Shown here: positions 8,645 through 17,992 of the stretch, one piece after another
How the letters are laid out: each line of letters starts with the position of its first letter
Position numbering within the stretch: the stretch's first letter is position 1
Assembly: GCA_024233115.1 (NCBI GenBank)
Contig: JACKQB010000001.1
Span: 124,001 to 188,000, forward strand
DNA from: Akkermansiaceae bacterium
GTDB lineage: Bacteria > Verrucomicrobiota > Verrucomicrobiia > Verrucomicrobiales > Akkermansiaceae
Length of the DNA stretch: 64,000 nucleotides
Reading direction: 5' to 3'
Program-made: the position numbers and the translations under genes
Notes under the pieces: model-generated
What the model saw: the letters and a program-made list of their open reading frames with translations, nothing else
The model's database searches: none
Told to the model about the DNA's origin: nothing

Positions 8645-9007
8645 CTACCTGCCGGCCTTGCGGGAAATCGATACTCCCACGCAGCGGGTATTCGGCAGGA
8701 TGAATTTTTCCACTTCGATGGTCACTTTATGCACGGGGAACTCTGCAAGCACCATCGCCGCCAAATCTTCCGCAAGGGTTTCGATCAGCTTGCGTGGTTT
8801 TTCCTCACAGACTTCTTCCAGTCTGGTCGCAACAGCATGGTAATCGATGGTGCGCCCGATATCGTCGGCCAAGGGGCCGGGTGATGCATGGGGGGAGAAA
8901 CTGGCACTGACCAGCAGGCCCTGGGGCTCAGCGCGCTCTTCGTCCGGCACACCGATGTTACACACCACGTGTAGACCACGTATGAAAATCTGGTCGGATT
9001 TTTTCAT
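8645..9007 (-). CDS. folB: Dihydroneopterin aldolase
   Basis: FolB converts 7,8-dihydroneopterin to 6-hydroxymethyl-dihydropterin and glycolaldehyde in folate synthesis. The 120-residue length is typical. It starts MKKSDQIFIRGLHVVCNIGV, followed by the family pattern IDYHAVATRLEEVCEE and KPRKLIETLAEDLA, which holds the conserved lysine region, and VTIEVEKF near the end. The ATG at 9007 overlaps the TGA of the HAD gene by 3 nt, so translation is probably coupled. The longer open frame upstream has no homology. Confidence 0.85.
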   Translation of the reverse strand: MKKSDQIFIRGLHVVCNIGVPDEERAEPQGLLVSASFSPHASPGPLADDIGRTIDYHAVATRLEEVCEEKPRKLIETLAEDLAAMVLAEFPVHKVTIEVEKFILPNTRCVGVSISRKAGR

Positions 9008-9675
9008 CAATCGATTGAAAAGGCCCGGGATTCGAGCAGTTGTTGAATCTCTGAGAGGTTCTCTGCAATGAGATCCGGGTTGGATTTTGCCAGCTGGTCC
9101 ACATTCTGATAGCCTGTGAGCAGGGCGATGGAGGTCACGCCACCGTGGCGGGCCGTTTCCACATCGTGGCACATGTCGCCGAGGAAAATGGTGCGCGAGG
9201 CATCCAGCTGATGGAGGTCGAGCATGTGCAGGATCTGGTCGCGCTTATCCAGGACACCGGCGTAGGTCGCTTCAAAAAAGTGGTCGACACCCAGTTCCGC
9301 GGCATGACGGCCAAACGCGTCGGCGTCCATCGAGCTGAGTATAAACATACGCCTCCCCTTTGCATGCAGACACCTCAGGAATTCCACCGCGAAGGGAAGC
9401 AGTGGAGAAGTCACTCCGGACGCCTCGGAATCGGCAAACCCTTTCCGGAAATGATCCTCGAGCTCGGAAAGCGGAACGCCCGGGAGGATTTCCTCGTAAT
9501 ACCCGGAGTAGGGCAGGCGGAAACTCATTCTGAAGTCCTCCCGTCCGATCTCCCCTTTGCCATACTGGCGCAGAACGTGGTTGGTGGCATCGAGCACCAT
9601 CGCCAGATCATCCACCAGGGTGCCGGACCAATCGAATATCCAGTTTTCGTAGTGATGTATACGGGACTTGACCAT
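9007..9675 (-). CDS. HAD-superfamily hydrolase, phosphoglycolate phosphatase-like
   Basis: The 222-residue product has HAD motif I as DWSGTLVDD (from residue 15), motif II in FILSSMDAD, the motif III lysine near GVLDKRDQ, and motif IV as FLGDMCHDVETA. The cap is alpha-helical as in Gph-like phosphatases. Motif I is DWSGT rather than the usual DxDGT, so the general acid/base aspartate is a serine. This occurs in some HAD members but makes phosphatase activity uncertain. It is coupled to folB by overlap; the substrate is unknown. Confidence 0.8.
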   Translation of the reverse strand: MVKSRIHHYENWIFDWSGTLVDDLAMVLDATNHVLRQYGKGEIGREDFRMSFRLPYSGYYEEILPGVPLSELEDHFRKGFADSEASGVTSPLLPFAVEFLRCLHAKGRRMFILSSMDADAFGRHAAELGVDHFFEATYAGVLDKRDQILHMLDLHQLDASRTIFLGDMCHDVETARHGGVTSIALLTGYQNVDQLAKSNPDLIAENLSEIQQLLESRAFSID

Positions 9676-9704
9676 GTGCGTAGTTTGACCGGAGGGCGTG
9701 TGGT

Positions 9705-10157
9705 TTACCCTATTTTAAAAACGACCTGCTTGACGATGCCGTCGCCGAGTTCCCGGTGGAGGTTGTCGAGGAGTTTGCCACTCATTTGCTGCAGGTGGAA
9801 CTTCATCGTCGGTTGTAACACCCGCAGGACGAGCACACCGCCGCGGATCGACTCGGGCACCGTGTGTTGGGCTACAAACGGGCCGGCAACCGCGCCCCAG
9901 ACCTCTTTGAGTCGCTGTTCATCGACCCCCTCGGCCAGACCGATCTGCTTGAGCAAGTGATCGAGAAACTCACCCGGCTGGTGGATATTCCTTGACGGGT
10001 TGGGTGGATCGACACCACCCAACCATTCGACAAGAATCCTGGCACGCGCCTTTTTTTCAAGATGGCGCGCCGTGCTGTCCCCTAGTGTATGGGACCTGTT
10101 TTTGGGTTGTCCCCCACCCGGATTAGAAGGGGGGGGAGTGTTGGGATTAGTCCCCAT
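9705..10157 (-). CDS. DciA-like (DUF721) protein
   Basis: The 150-residue product has a low-complexity Pro/Gly/Asn start and a C-terminal DUF721 domain (about 60-150: LDHLLKQIGL, LKEVWGAVAGPFVAQHT, GGVLVLRVLQPTMKFHLQQM). DUF721 proteins include DciA, which loads the replicative helicase in bacteria lacking DnaC/DnaI. The ATG at 10157 is used; the longer open frame overlaps the ferredoxin gene and would not be domain-supported. It overlaps the end of the ferredoxin gene by 11 nt. Confidence 0.75.
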   Translation of the reverse strand: MGTNPNTPPPSNPGGGQPKNRSHTLGDSTARHLEKKARARILVEWLGGVDPPNPSRNIHQPGEFLDHLLKQIGLAEGVDEQRLKEVWGAVAGPFVAQHTVPESIRGGVLVLRVLQPTMKFHLQQMSGKLLDNLHRELGDGIVKQVVFKIG

Positions 10158-10380
10158 CGTCGCCGATAGCCTCGACGGGGCAACCTTCCATGGCCTCCTC
10201 GCACTGCTCGCGCTCCTCGTCGTTTTCAGGCTGTTTGAACACGTAAGAATAACCTTCGTCCTCCTCACGCTTGAAGTTGTTTGGTGCCGTCTCGCGGCAG
10301 AGGTCACAGTCGATGCACTGACTATCTACGTAGAAAGCGCCTTTCACATTTTCAGGATTAATATCTTCTTTGTCGGCCAT
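10147..10380 (-). CDS. Ferredoxin, single [4Fe-4S] cluster type
   Basis: This 77-residue acidic protein has Cys22-x2-Cys25-x2-Cys28 and a distal Cys67-Pro, the ligand pattern of single-cluster ferredoxins. Cys60 is additional. It acts as a small cytoplasmic electron carrier; the partner is unknown. The start MADKEDINPENVKGAFYVD is well supported. It is the first gene of a unit that continues into the DciA-like gene. Confidence 0.88.
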   Translation of the reverse strand: MADKEDINPENVKGAFYVDSQCIDCDLCRETAPNNFKREEDEGYSYVFKQPENDEEREQCEEAMEGCPVEAIGDDGD

Positions 10381-10632
10381 GTCTTTATAATAGGTAATGT
10401 TGACGGCACCTCATTCGCCTATCGAAGCTGTAAAATCAAGCTCGAATTTCCACCATTCCGATTTATAGCCCTAGCCCGGTCTGGCCATGGTGCTGCAAAA
10501 GAACAGAAGAATTCTACTGGCCAAACAATGGCCTTGCAGGTAACGCGGTTTTTCATCACGATAAAAACCGATTATCCATCAATGATCCTCCCTACCGATT
10601 TCTGATTCCCCTTACCCATCTTGGTCACCGCC

Positions 10633-11691
10633 ATGGACAAAAAACATAAAAAATCACCCCGCAAAGCACACGATATCAATTCCCAGATCGAGGAGGAAGA
10701 CCTGTGGGACCTTGACGATGATTGGGATGATGCGGACGAAAGTCCGGAAAAGGAATTTCCAGAAACCGGGGAAACCAGCGCCAGCAAGGAAAGCAACGAC
10801 GCCGATGCCAGAACAGACAGCCCGGATCCCGCCAGTGGCGATGAGCCGCTTTCTATCGACGCATCAGAAGACCAGGCCGGCGAGGTGGCTGAAGAAGTCC
10901 CCGCCAACGCAGAAAACGTTGAACAGGGTGAAAAAGCACCCCTTGAGTCCAATGACACATTCGAGCTGCCGGACCATGGCGAACTCGATGAGTTCGACCT
11001 GGAGGAAGAACCGGAGAACCCCGAAACAGAAGAAGCAAAGGAGGATCTTGTAGAACAAAATGAAATCGACGAAATAGAGCCCGACACTGATGACGATGGC
11101 GCGGTTGCGGCATCAACCGATCTCAAGGCACTTGCCGAACCCCTCAAAAAACTTTCACTGAGCTCGACTGAGAAAATTGCACTTTCGGTGCTTGCCGTCA
11201 TTTTCCTGGGCCTGACCATGTGGGGGATCATTTGGCTGAAACAAAAGAACAACGATGCCACCCTTGCAGAGACCCTCGATCTCCCGATTGCCGGCGAATA
11301 CGCCACCGTGAGCGGGTTTGTCACCTACTGGAAGGCACCGGGCGACACCCCCGGCATCAAACTGGGCGCGGTGGTTGTTCCCGCCGCACGGATCACACTG
11401 GGCGACGGCTCATCATCCGGAACCCTCAGGATATATTTTAGCGATGCCTCGAAAAACAGTATCGGGGACCCGATTACCATCAACTTCAAGGATGGAAAAT
11501 TTGCTGACGGCACCGATACCATCGAGGTATCCGCGTCCGATGGCTTCCACCTCAAGGGTGATTTCCATGCCTATCAGATGGACCGCAGCCTGGCCTGGGA
11601 TGTGGAGGTGTTAGAGGCGGAAAACAGCATGGCGAGCCGGGCCAATTTCAAGAGGCTGTTCAACACCAAGGTGGCCCCAACCATGCGTTAA
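10633..11691 (+). CDS. Acidic single-pass membrane protein, unknown function
   Basis: The 352-residue product has a very acidic, low-complexity N-terminal region (about 15-165, rich in Glu, Asp, Ser and Pro), one membrane segment near residues 180-200 (IALSVLAVIFLGLTMWGIIW) and a C-terminal domain of about 150 residues predicted to be outside the membrane (ISFSDASKN-like beta segments). I recognise no family. The ATG at 10633 is chosen over an in-frame TTG at 10621. It stands alone between the divergent ferredoxin unit and the convergent recN. Confidence 0.7.
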   Translation: MDKKHKKSPRKAHDINSQIEEEDLWDLDDDWDDADESPEKEFPETGETSASKESNDADARTDSPDPASGDEPLSIDASEDQAGEVAEEVPANAENVEQGEKAPLESNDTFELPDHGELDEFDLEEEPENPETEEAKEDLVEQNEIDEIEPDTDDDGAVAASTDLKALAEPLKKLSLSSTEKIALSVLAVIFLGLTMWGIIWLKQKNNDATLAETLDLPIAGEYATVSGFVTYWKAPGDTPGIKLGAVVVPAARITLGDGSSSGTLRIYFSDASKNSIGDPITINFKDGKFADGTDTIEVSASDGFHLKGDFHAYQMDRSLAWDVEVLEAENSMASRANFKRLFNTKVAPTMR

Positions 11692-11714
11692 AGCCAGGCA
11701 GGGATTCCCCCCGC

Positions 11715-13367
11715 CTACCCCAGCAGACTTTCGGCCATTGCGCGCGCCTGTTTGCCACCTCCCCCTCCGAGCATCCGGACCAGTTCACAGATACGGTCTT
11801 CTCCCTGCACCGCGACCAGTCGGGAACAGGTTCTTCCGTCTTCGACCACCTTGCTGACCACAAAGTGATGTGAGGCGACGGCAGCCACCTGGGGAAAGTG
11901 GGTTATGGCCACCACTTGGTGTCGATCACCCAGACGGGCCATTTTCTCACCTACGGCGCGGGCGATCTCGCCACCGACATTGGCGTCGATTTCATCAAAA
12001 ACCATCAAGGGCGTGGCATCTTGCTCGGCCAGGGCGCTTTTTACAGAGAGCATCACACGGGAGATTTCACCGCTGGATGCGATCTGCCTGAGCGGCTTCA
12101 ACGGCTCCCCGGGGTTGGGGCCGAACTCGAACTCCACATCTTCAAGGCCACTCGCCTGGGGTTTACTGTGGGGCACCAGCCGCACCTCGAAGGCGGCCTG
12201 CTTGAAGCCGAGTTCCTTGAGATGGCGGGCGATGTCCCTGGCCAGCCGCGGTGCCTCCTTGCGCCGCTTCTGACTGAGCTTCATACCCAGCTTGTCAGCC
12301 TCGGCCCGGGCGGCATCAAGCTCATCCTGGAGCTGCTGCAAGTGCTCGGCACGATTCTCCACCGCATCCAGGCGTTGCGCCACCTGCTCACGATGGGCCA
12401 ACACATCCTCCAGGGTCGGCCCATATTTTCGTTTCAAGGTTTCCAACGTATTGATCCGTTCCTCAAGCCGGAGGAGCTCAGCCGGCTCGGTGCCGAGGTC
12501 ATCGAGGTAATCAGTCAGACCACTCTCCATTTCCTGGAGTTCAAGCACGGTTTTATCAACCCCCTCCAGGGTATCGCGCAGTGCGGGATCGAGTTTTTCC
12601 AAATCACGACTGACCTTTTGCAAATGCCCCAGCTGTTCTAACAACGACTCGTCACTTCCCGAAAGAAACCCGATGGCCCTACTTGCCAGCTCAACCAGTC
12701 GGGAGCTGTTTGAGGCGCGTTGATAGGCTGATTCCAGCTCCTCCTCCTCGTCGGGATTCGGTCGCGCTGAATCGATTTCCCAGACCTGGTGACGAAGGAG
12801 ATCGAGCTCCCGCTCCCCTTCCTTGCCGGAGGCCTGAAATGCTTGCAGGGCATCGGATTTTTCCCTCCAAATTCTCCAGGCCACACGGTAGTCGGCACTA
12901 ACGGAAACAAGTCCCGCATAGGCATCCAGCATGGAGAGTTGGCGATCGGTCGAGAGCAAACCCTGGTGGTCGTGGGGGCCATGGAGATCGACAAGGTATT
13001 CGCCGAGGTTTTTCAGCACAGCGAGAGTGGCGGGTGAATTATTGACAAATTGTTTGTTAGACGACTGGCCGATCACACGCTTCACGATCAATTGTCCGTC
13101 GTCACAGGTTTCCAGTCCGCCATCCTCTAACACAGCGTTGATCTGTGGCAAATTGGGCAGGTCGAAAACAGCCTCGACCACGCAGCTCGCCTCGCCGGTA
13201 CGGATCAGTCCCTTTTCGGCCCGTTCTCCAAGCACAAGTTTCAAGGCACCCACAATGACTGATTTCCCGGCACCCGTCTCACCGGTCACTCCCACCAGCC
13301 CTGTATCCAGATGCCATTCAAGTTCGTCGACGAGCGCGAGGTTTTTGATTTTAAGTAAACTTAGCAT
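11715..13367 (-). CDS. recN: DNA repair protein RecN
   Basis: RecN is an SMC-like ATPase acting early in double-strand-break repair. The 550-residue length is normal. Walker A GETGAGKS lies at residues 29-36, a long coiled-coil region occupies about 150-370, and the C-terminal ATPase half has SSGEISRVMLSVKSAL (signature) and MVFDEIDANVGGEIA (Walker B), followed by VVAITHFPQVAA. It is divergent from the PhnP-like gene, with about 60 bp between them that must carry both promoters. Confidence 0.95.
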   Translation of the reverse strand: MLSLLKIKNLALVDELEWHLDTGLVGVTGETGAGKSVIVGALKLVLGERAEKGLIRTGEASCVVEAVFDLPNLPQINAVLEDGGLETCDDGQLIVKRVIGQSSNKQFVNNSPATLAVLKNLGEYLVDLHGPHDHQGLLSTDRQLSMLDAYAGLVSVSADYRVAWRIWREKSDALQAFQASGKEGERELDLLRHQVWEIDSARPNPDEEEELESAYQRASNSSRLVELASRAIGFLSGSDESLLEQLGHLQKVSRDLEKLDPALRDTLEGVDKTVLELQEMESGLTDYLDDLGTEPAELLRLEERINTLETLKRKYGPTLEDVLAHREQVAQRLDAVENRAEHLQQLQDELDAARAEADKLGMKLSQKRRKEAPRLARDIARHLKELGFKQAAFEVRLVPHSKPQASGLEDVEFEFGPNPGEPLKPLRQIASSGEISRVMLSVKSALAEQDATPLMVFDEIDANVGGEIARAVGEKMARLGDRHQVVAITHFPQVAAVASHHFVVSKVVEDGRTCSRLVAVQGEDRICELVRMLGGGGGKQARAMAESLLG

Positions 13368-13427
13368 AATCTTCTTTTGCCAATCTCCTTGGCGTTGTGG
13401 GTGTAATTATGCCAAGGTCTGGCCAAG

Positions 13428-14225
13428 TTGAAACCTGAAATTTCTCTCACCTTCCTCGGCACCAGTACGTCCACCGGCGTTCCGGTCATCGGTTGTGGCT
13501 GTGAAGTCTGTATTTCCGAAGATCCACGACTCACCCGGACCCGGTCGTCGATCCATCTCCAGACACCGGAATTTTCGGTTTTGGTCGACAGCGGACCGGA
13601 TCTGCGCGAGCAGGCCCTGCGTGAAAAGCTCACCCGGGTGGATGCGGTGGTCTATACACATGCCCACCTTGACCATATCACCGGCTTCGATGAATTGCGT
13701 GCCTTTTGCTGGCACCGTGAGGCCCCACTGCCACTCTATGGCTCGCCCGCCTGCCTGAAGGAGATCAAGCGGATCTTTGACTGGGCCTTCCTGCCAACCA
13801 ATACCTACCGGGGATACATCAAACCTGCCCCCATCGAGACCACCGGACCCTTTGCCCTGGGAAAACTAACCATCACCCCGGTTCCGGTGCTTCACGGCAA
13901 CATGGACACGCAAGGGTATCGCTTTGATTACCCGGGAACACCATCGATCGCCTATCTCCCTGACGTAAAAACCATCCCCGACGCGAGCTGGCCGCTGGTC
14001 GAGGACATTCCGGTACTCGTCATCGACTCCCTGCATCACCGCGAGCATGCAACCCACATGAACCTCGGCGAGGCAATCGCCACCGGCCAAAGCCTGCGGG
14101 CAGAAAAAGTCTATCTCACCCACCTCTCACATGAACTTGACGTCCGTGAGGCCGTAAGCGAGCTTCCCGGTCATTTCCAATTCGCCCACGACGGGCTTAA
14201 ACTTCATTTTCCCATTCATCCATGA
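13428..14225 (+). CDS. MBL-fold metallo-hydrolase, PhnP-like
   Basis: This 265-residue metallo-beta-lactamase-fold hydrolase has the zinc motif THAHLDH (77-83), a Cys cluster CGCEVC (23-28) typical of PhnP-like phosphodiesterases, VLHGNM and THLSHELD near the end. PhnP hydrolyses phosphoribosyl cyclic phosphate, but no phn genes are nearby, so the substrate is open. The best start is a TTG at 13428, giving MKPEISLTFLGTSTSTGVP; the nearest upstream ATG is out of frame. It overlaps the following gene by 4 nt. Confidence 0.82.
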   Translation: MKPEISLTFLGTSTSTGVPVIGCGCEVCISEDPRLTRTRSSIHLQTPEFSVLVDSGPDLREQALREKLTRVDAVVYTHAHLDHITGFDELRAFCWHREAPLPLYGSPACLKEIKRIFDWAFLPTNTYRGYIKPAPIETTGPFALGKLTITPVPVLHGNMDTQGYRFDYPGTPSIAYLPDVKTIPDASWPLVEDIPVLVIDSLHHREHATHMNLGEAIATGQSLRAEKVYLTHLSHELDVREAVSELPGHFQFAHDGLKLHFPIHP

Positions 14226-15826
14226 AAGCCATACTCTACATCTTCTGCCTTGCCATCCCAATAGCCATCCCAGGTGCCAACGCAGCTCCCATTGCCCCCG
14301 AAAGCGTTGCAGTCCTCTATAACAGCAACATCCCCGAGTCAAAGGATCTCGCAGAGTTCTATGCCCAGATGAGAAAGATTCCGGCAGCCAACCTGGTGGG
14401 TCTGGCGCTGCCGGAAAATGACCAGATCACCCGCCAACAATACAACACCACCCTGCGCGATCCACTCAGGAAGGTCTTTTCAGACCGCGGTTGGTGGACG
14501 TTGGGAAACGACCGGCAGGGAGTCCGGCTACCTACCTCAAGTAAAATCACCACCCTGGTCTGTATGCGTGGTGTGCCGTTCAAAATCCAGCGGGAAGCTA
14601 TCACTCCCGAACAAGCTGAATCTGGCCCCAAGCTGCCTGCGCATTTTGCCAGCAACAACGAAGCCGCGGTCGACTCCGAGCTGGCTATGTTCGGTGTCCA
14701 CGGCCTGCCGACCCTCGGCCCACTCAACAATCCCTACTACAACAAAGACAGTGCGTTTGCAGATAGCAAAATACCCTACATGCTGCTGGTCGGGCGCATT
14801 GACGGGCCCGACTTCACCATTTGCAAACGCATGATCGGTGACGCCATCGCCACCGAGGCGCGTGGCCTCTGGGGAATGTGTTACCTGGATCTTGCAAAAA
14901 AAGGCGGGGGCTACGAAGCTGGCGACCAGTGGCTGGAAAGTATCGCCAAACTCAATGGCACCACCGGCATCCCGACGGTCGTCGATCGCAACAAACAAAC
15001 ATTCACGACCAACTACCCGATGAATGATGCCGCCTTGTATTACGGCTGGTACACCACCCACAGGGACGGGCCGCTTCTCAACAAGGACTTCAAGTTCCGC
15101 CGGGGCGCCGTCGCCATCCACCTTCACTCCTACAGCGCATCCAATCTGCGCGATGCCAACAAAAACTGGACCGGCCCGCTACTCGCCAAAGGTGCCGCGG
15201 CAACCGTAGGGAACGTCTACGAGCCCTACCTGCAGCTGACCCATCACTTCGATGTCCTCCATGACCGGCTCGTTAAGGGTTACTCGCTGGTAGAGGCCGC
15301 CTACATGGCGATCCCCGCCCTGTCCTGGCAGAATGTTGTGTTAGGCGATCCATTATACCGGCCTTTTCTCCACCTCGACGGAAGCGGCCAGAAAGAGGCG
15401 GCTGATCGCGACTACCGCGCCATCCGCCTCGCCAACGAGAGCTGGGGTAACGACCCTGATACCATGGTCAAAAAACTCCGCACCGCAGCTGCCGCCAAAG
15501 CCAACGGAAAATTCTACGAGTATCTGGGTCTGTGGCATCGCGACCACCAGCAAAACCAGGTCGCCATCGCCTTTTTCCAGACTGCGGGCAAAAAACACAT
15601 CAAGGAGTCCGACCGCTTGAGGCAGTGGCTCTATACGGCCGATATCCTTCGTGAGACAGGCAACAAACCTCTCGCCATCGCCACACTGAAGGAAGCGCGC
15701 CAGACTATCGACGACATTCCGGAGTCAAAAACCATCGTCGCGCTACTCAATATCCTTGATCCTCCCCCACCACCACCAGCCAAGAAGCCAGCACCTCCGG
15801 CGGATGCCAACAAGAAGACACCCTAA
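14222..15826 (+). CDS. TIGR03790 family secreted protein
   Basis: The 534-residue product has a signal peptide ending near ANA-AP (about residue 22) and then the TIGR03790 signature (VAVLYNSNIPESKDLAEFYA, KIPAANLVGLALPENDQITR). This family is common in Verrucomicrobia and Planctomycetes and has no assigned function. The C-terminal 130 residues are helical and TPR-like, ending in a Pro/Lys-rich tail (about 505-534). It overlaps the preceding hydrolase gene by 4 nt, so translation is probably coupled. Confidence 0.85.
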   Translation: MKAILYIFCLAIPIAIPGANAAPIAPESVAVLYNSNIPESKDLAEFYAQMRKIPAANLVGLALPENDQITRQQYNTTLRDPLRKVFSDRGWWTLGNDRQGVRLPTSSKITTLVCMRGVPFKIQREAITPEQAESGPKLPAHFASNNEAAVDSELAMFGVHGLPTLGPLNNPYYNKDSAFADSKIPYMLLVGRIDGPDFTICKRMIGDAIATEARGLWGMCYLDLAKKGGGYEAGDQWLESIAKLNGTTGIPTVVDRNKQTFTTNYPMNDAALYYGWYTTHRDGPLLNKDFKFRRGAVAIHLHSYSASNLRDANKNWTGPLLAKGAAATVGNVYEPYLQLTHHFDVLHDRLVKGYSLVEAAYMAIPALSWQNVVLGDPLYRPFLHLDGSGQKEAADRDYRAIRLANESWGNDPDTMVKKLRTAAAAKANGKFYEYLGLWHRDHQQNQVAIAFFQTAGKKHIKESDRLRQWLYTADILRETGNKPLAIATLKEARQTIDDIPESKTIVALLNILDPPPPPPAKKPAPPADANKKTP

Positions 15827-15887
15827 CAAAAACAGGTTGATGCCTGGTCACTCGGCCGATTTGTCATTCAAGCCTATCATTTAAACC

Positions 15888-16109
15888 ATGAAACCATTAC
15901 TCATCCTCATCACCTCTGTCACGATTCTCACGTTAGGCTCCTGCGCACTGGTTACCGTGCCGGTCAAAGTCGTCGGCAAGGTGGCTACCACCACCGTCGG
16001 ACTAGCAGGTAAAGCGGCGGGCGCCGGAATCGATGCCATCAAGAACAAGAAGGACAAGGAGCGAGCCGCGGAAAAAGCGGAGCCCTCTGCGGTGGAAACG
16101 GCTCAATAA
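15888..16109 (+). CDS. Small putative lipoprotein
   Basis: The 73-residue product has a lipoprotein signal peptide (MKPLLILITSVTILTLGSC, Cys19), a Val/Ala/Gly-rich segment and a highly charged Lys/Glu/Ala tail. Small lipoproteins with this GKVATTTVGLAGKAAG-like middle recur in Gram-negative genomes but have no known role. The gene is isolated, with about 60 bp on either side. Confidence 0.75.
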   Translation: MKPLLILITSVTILTLGSCALVTVPVKVVGKVATTTVGLAGKAAGAGIDAIKNKKDKERAAEKAEPSAVETAQ

Positions 16110-16168
16110 GATACCGGGATGAGAGAATCCTGCCGTGTGCTCGGTATCCACTAATACCTCCCACCATC

Positions 16169-17974
16169 ATGCAACGACGCAATTTTCTGAAAATCCTTGG
16201 TGCCTCATCCTTGACTCCGGGTGCCATCGATGCATCTGCGGCCCATGCAAACCATGCCCCGAATGATATCCTGGTCGATGCCGTAAGCTTCGCCGACCAC
16301 GGTGGCTGGGTGGTCGATCCACAATTTATCGAACAAATGGGCTCACCTTACTTGCTCGCCCATGGCATGGGGAAACCCGTGGCAAACGCCTCAACAAAGA
16401 TCACTGTCAAAAAAACGGGAACCTACCATGCCTGGGTCCGCACCAGGAACTGGTGTCCCGGCCCCTGGGAAGCCCCCGGTCGATTCCAGCTTGCCATCGA
16501 CGGAGTCGTCAACAAAACCATCTTCGGCACACAAGACGGATGGGCGTGGCAAAAAGGAGCCGCGGTGCAGTTATCCAAGGGTGTGGCGAAACTCGAACTG
16601 GTTGACCTGAGCGGCTTCGAAGGTCGATGCGACGCTGTCTTTTTCACTGAAAACGCCGATTGCATACCACCCACCGACCTCAAGGACCTCGGGGCCTGGA
16701 GAAATCGGCAGCATGGTGGCTCACTCCGGGGTGATATCGATGAAACACACGATTTCGACCTCGTCATCGTCGGTGGCGGAATCGCCGGCTGCGGTGCCGC
16801 GCTCGCCGCCGATGAACAGGGGCTCAAAGTGGCACTCATACAAAACCGACCAGTGCTCGGCGGCAACGCCAGTAAGGAAGTCCGGGTGCACACACTCGGA
16901 ATCCACGGCAAGGTCGCCCGTTTACTCAAAAAAATCGACACCAAACACTGGCCTAACAACTCACCGGACGCCATCAAGGATGACGCCAAACGCCACGCTT
17001 CACTCGAAGCAGCCAAGAACGTCACCCTGTTCATGGACTACTCTGTTACCGAAGTCACGATGGATGGAAAATCGATCCGTAGCGTGGCGGCGCGCAGCAA
17101 TACGTCGCATCGGCGTATTCGCGTGAAGGGCCGCCAGTTTATCGATTGCTCCGGTGATGGCATTGTTGGTTTCAAGGCCGGTGCCACCTGCCGCTATGGC
17201 AGGGAGTCAAAAAACGAGTTTGATGAAGGTTGGGATAAATACGGCGACCTCTGGAGCCCGGATAAAAAGGATAACCGCGTCATGGGCACCACGGTGATGT
17301 GGCGCAGTGTGCCATCGGATAAAGCCAGCCAGTTCCCCGCAACCCCATGGGCGAAAGACGTCGCCAAGACCTACGCGGAAAAGAAAAGTGAATGGTATTG
17401 GGAGTATTCCGCTAACGACAGGCATCAGGTCGACGATGCCGAAGCCATCCGCGACCACATGTTCCGTGCCGTGTATGGCAATTTTTCCAATGTCAAAAAG
17501 AATCCGGCCAATGCCCGGCTCAAGCTCGAGTGGGTCGCCTTTATTGCAGGTAAGCGCGAGTCCCGAAGGATCATGGGGGATCATCTTTACACGATGAAAG
17601 ATGTCACCAGCCTGACAAATTTCCCCGACACCGTGGTGGAAGAAAAGCGGGAAATCGACGTGCACTACCAGAAAAGCCTCAAGGGCTATATCGTCGATTT
17701 CATTTCCAAGGCTCTGTTCATGAAGCTCAGGGGGCATTACTACATTCCCTTCCGCTCACTTTACTCCAAGGATGTCCCCAACCTGATGATGGCGGGACGT
17801 TGTTTCAGCTGTTCCCATATCGGTCTGGGCGGCCCCCGGGTGATGCTTACCTGTGGGCAGATGGGAGTAGCAACAGGATACGCAGCGGCACTTTGCAAAA
17901 AACACGGCACCACACCACGCGGCATCGCAAAGAATCACATCAATGAGCTTCGTAAGCTGATAGGTTTCGAGTAA
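16169..17974 (+). CDS. FAD-dependent oxidoreductase, Tat-exported
   Basis: The 601-residue product begins MQRRNFLKILGASS, a twin-arginine signal, so it is probably exported folded. Residues about 30-175 form a beta-rich module seen ahead of such enzymes in this phylum. The FAD-binding domain starts at about residue 195 (DFDLVIVGGGIAGCGAALAA then VLGGNASKEVR), matching the FAD_oxidored family. The C-terminal part has the usual second FAD contact (MMAGRCFSCSHIGLGG). The substrate is unknown; related enzymes sit in polysaccharide-degrading bacteria. Confidence 0.88.
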   Translation: MQRRNFLKILGASSLTPGAIDASAAHANHAPNDILVDAVSFADHGGWVVDPQFIEQMGSPYLLAHGMGKPVANASTKITVKKTGTYHAWVRTRNWCPGPWEAPGRFQLAIDGVVNKTIFGTQDGWAWQKGAAVQLSKGVAKLELVDLSGFEGRCDAVFFTENADCIPPTDLKDLGAWRNRQHGGSLRGDIDETHDFDLVIVGGGIAGCGAALAADEQGLKVALIQNRPVLGGNASKEVRVHTLGIHGKVARLLKKIDTKHWPNNSPDAIKDDAKRHASLEAAKNVTLFMDYSVTEVTMDGKSIRSVAARSNTSHRRIRVKGRQFIDCSGDGIVGFKAGATCRYGRESKNEFDEGWDKYGDLWSPDKKDNRVMGTTVMWRSVPSDKASQFPATPWAKDVAKTYAEKKSEWYWEYSANDRHQVDDAEAIRDHMFRAVYGNFSNVKKNPANARLKLEWVAFIAGKRESRRIMGDHLYTMKDVTSLTNFPDTVVEEKREIDVHYQKSLKGYIVDFISKALFMKLRGHYYIPFRSLYSKDVPNLMMAGRCFSCSHIGLGGPRVMLTCGQMGVATGYAAALCKKHGTTPRGIAKNHINELRKLIGFE

Positions 17975-17992
17975 CGTTCACTTCATCCGGGA

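Noticed and set aside
10546..10570. Hairpin CGGTTTTT/AAAAACCG between the ferredoxin and the acidic membrane protein genes
   Set aside because: The stem is mostly A-T and it lies upstream of both divergent genes, so a terminator makes little sense. It may be chance.
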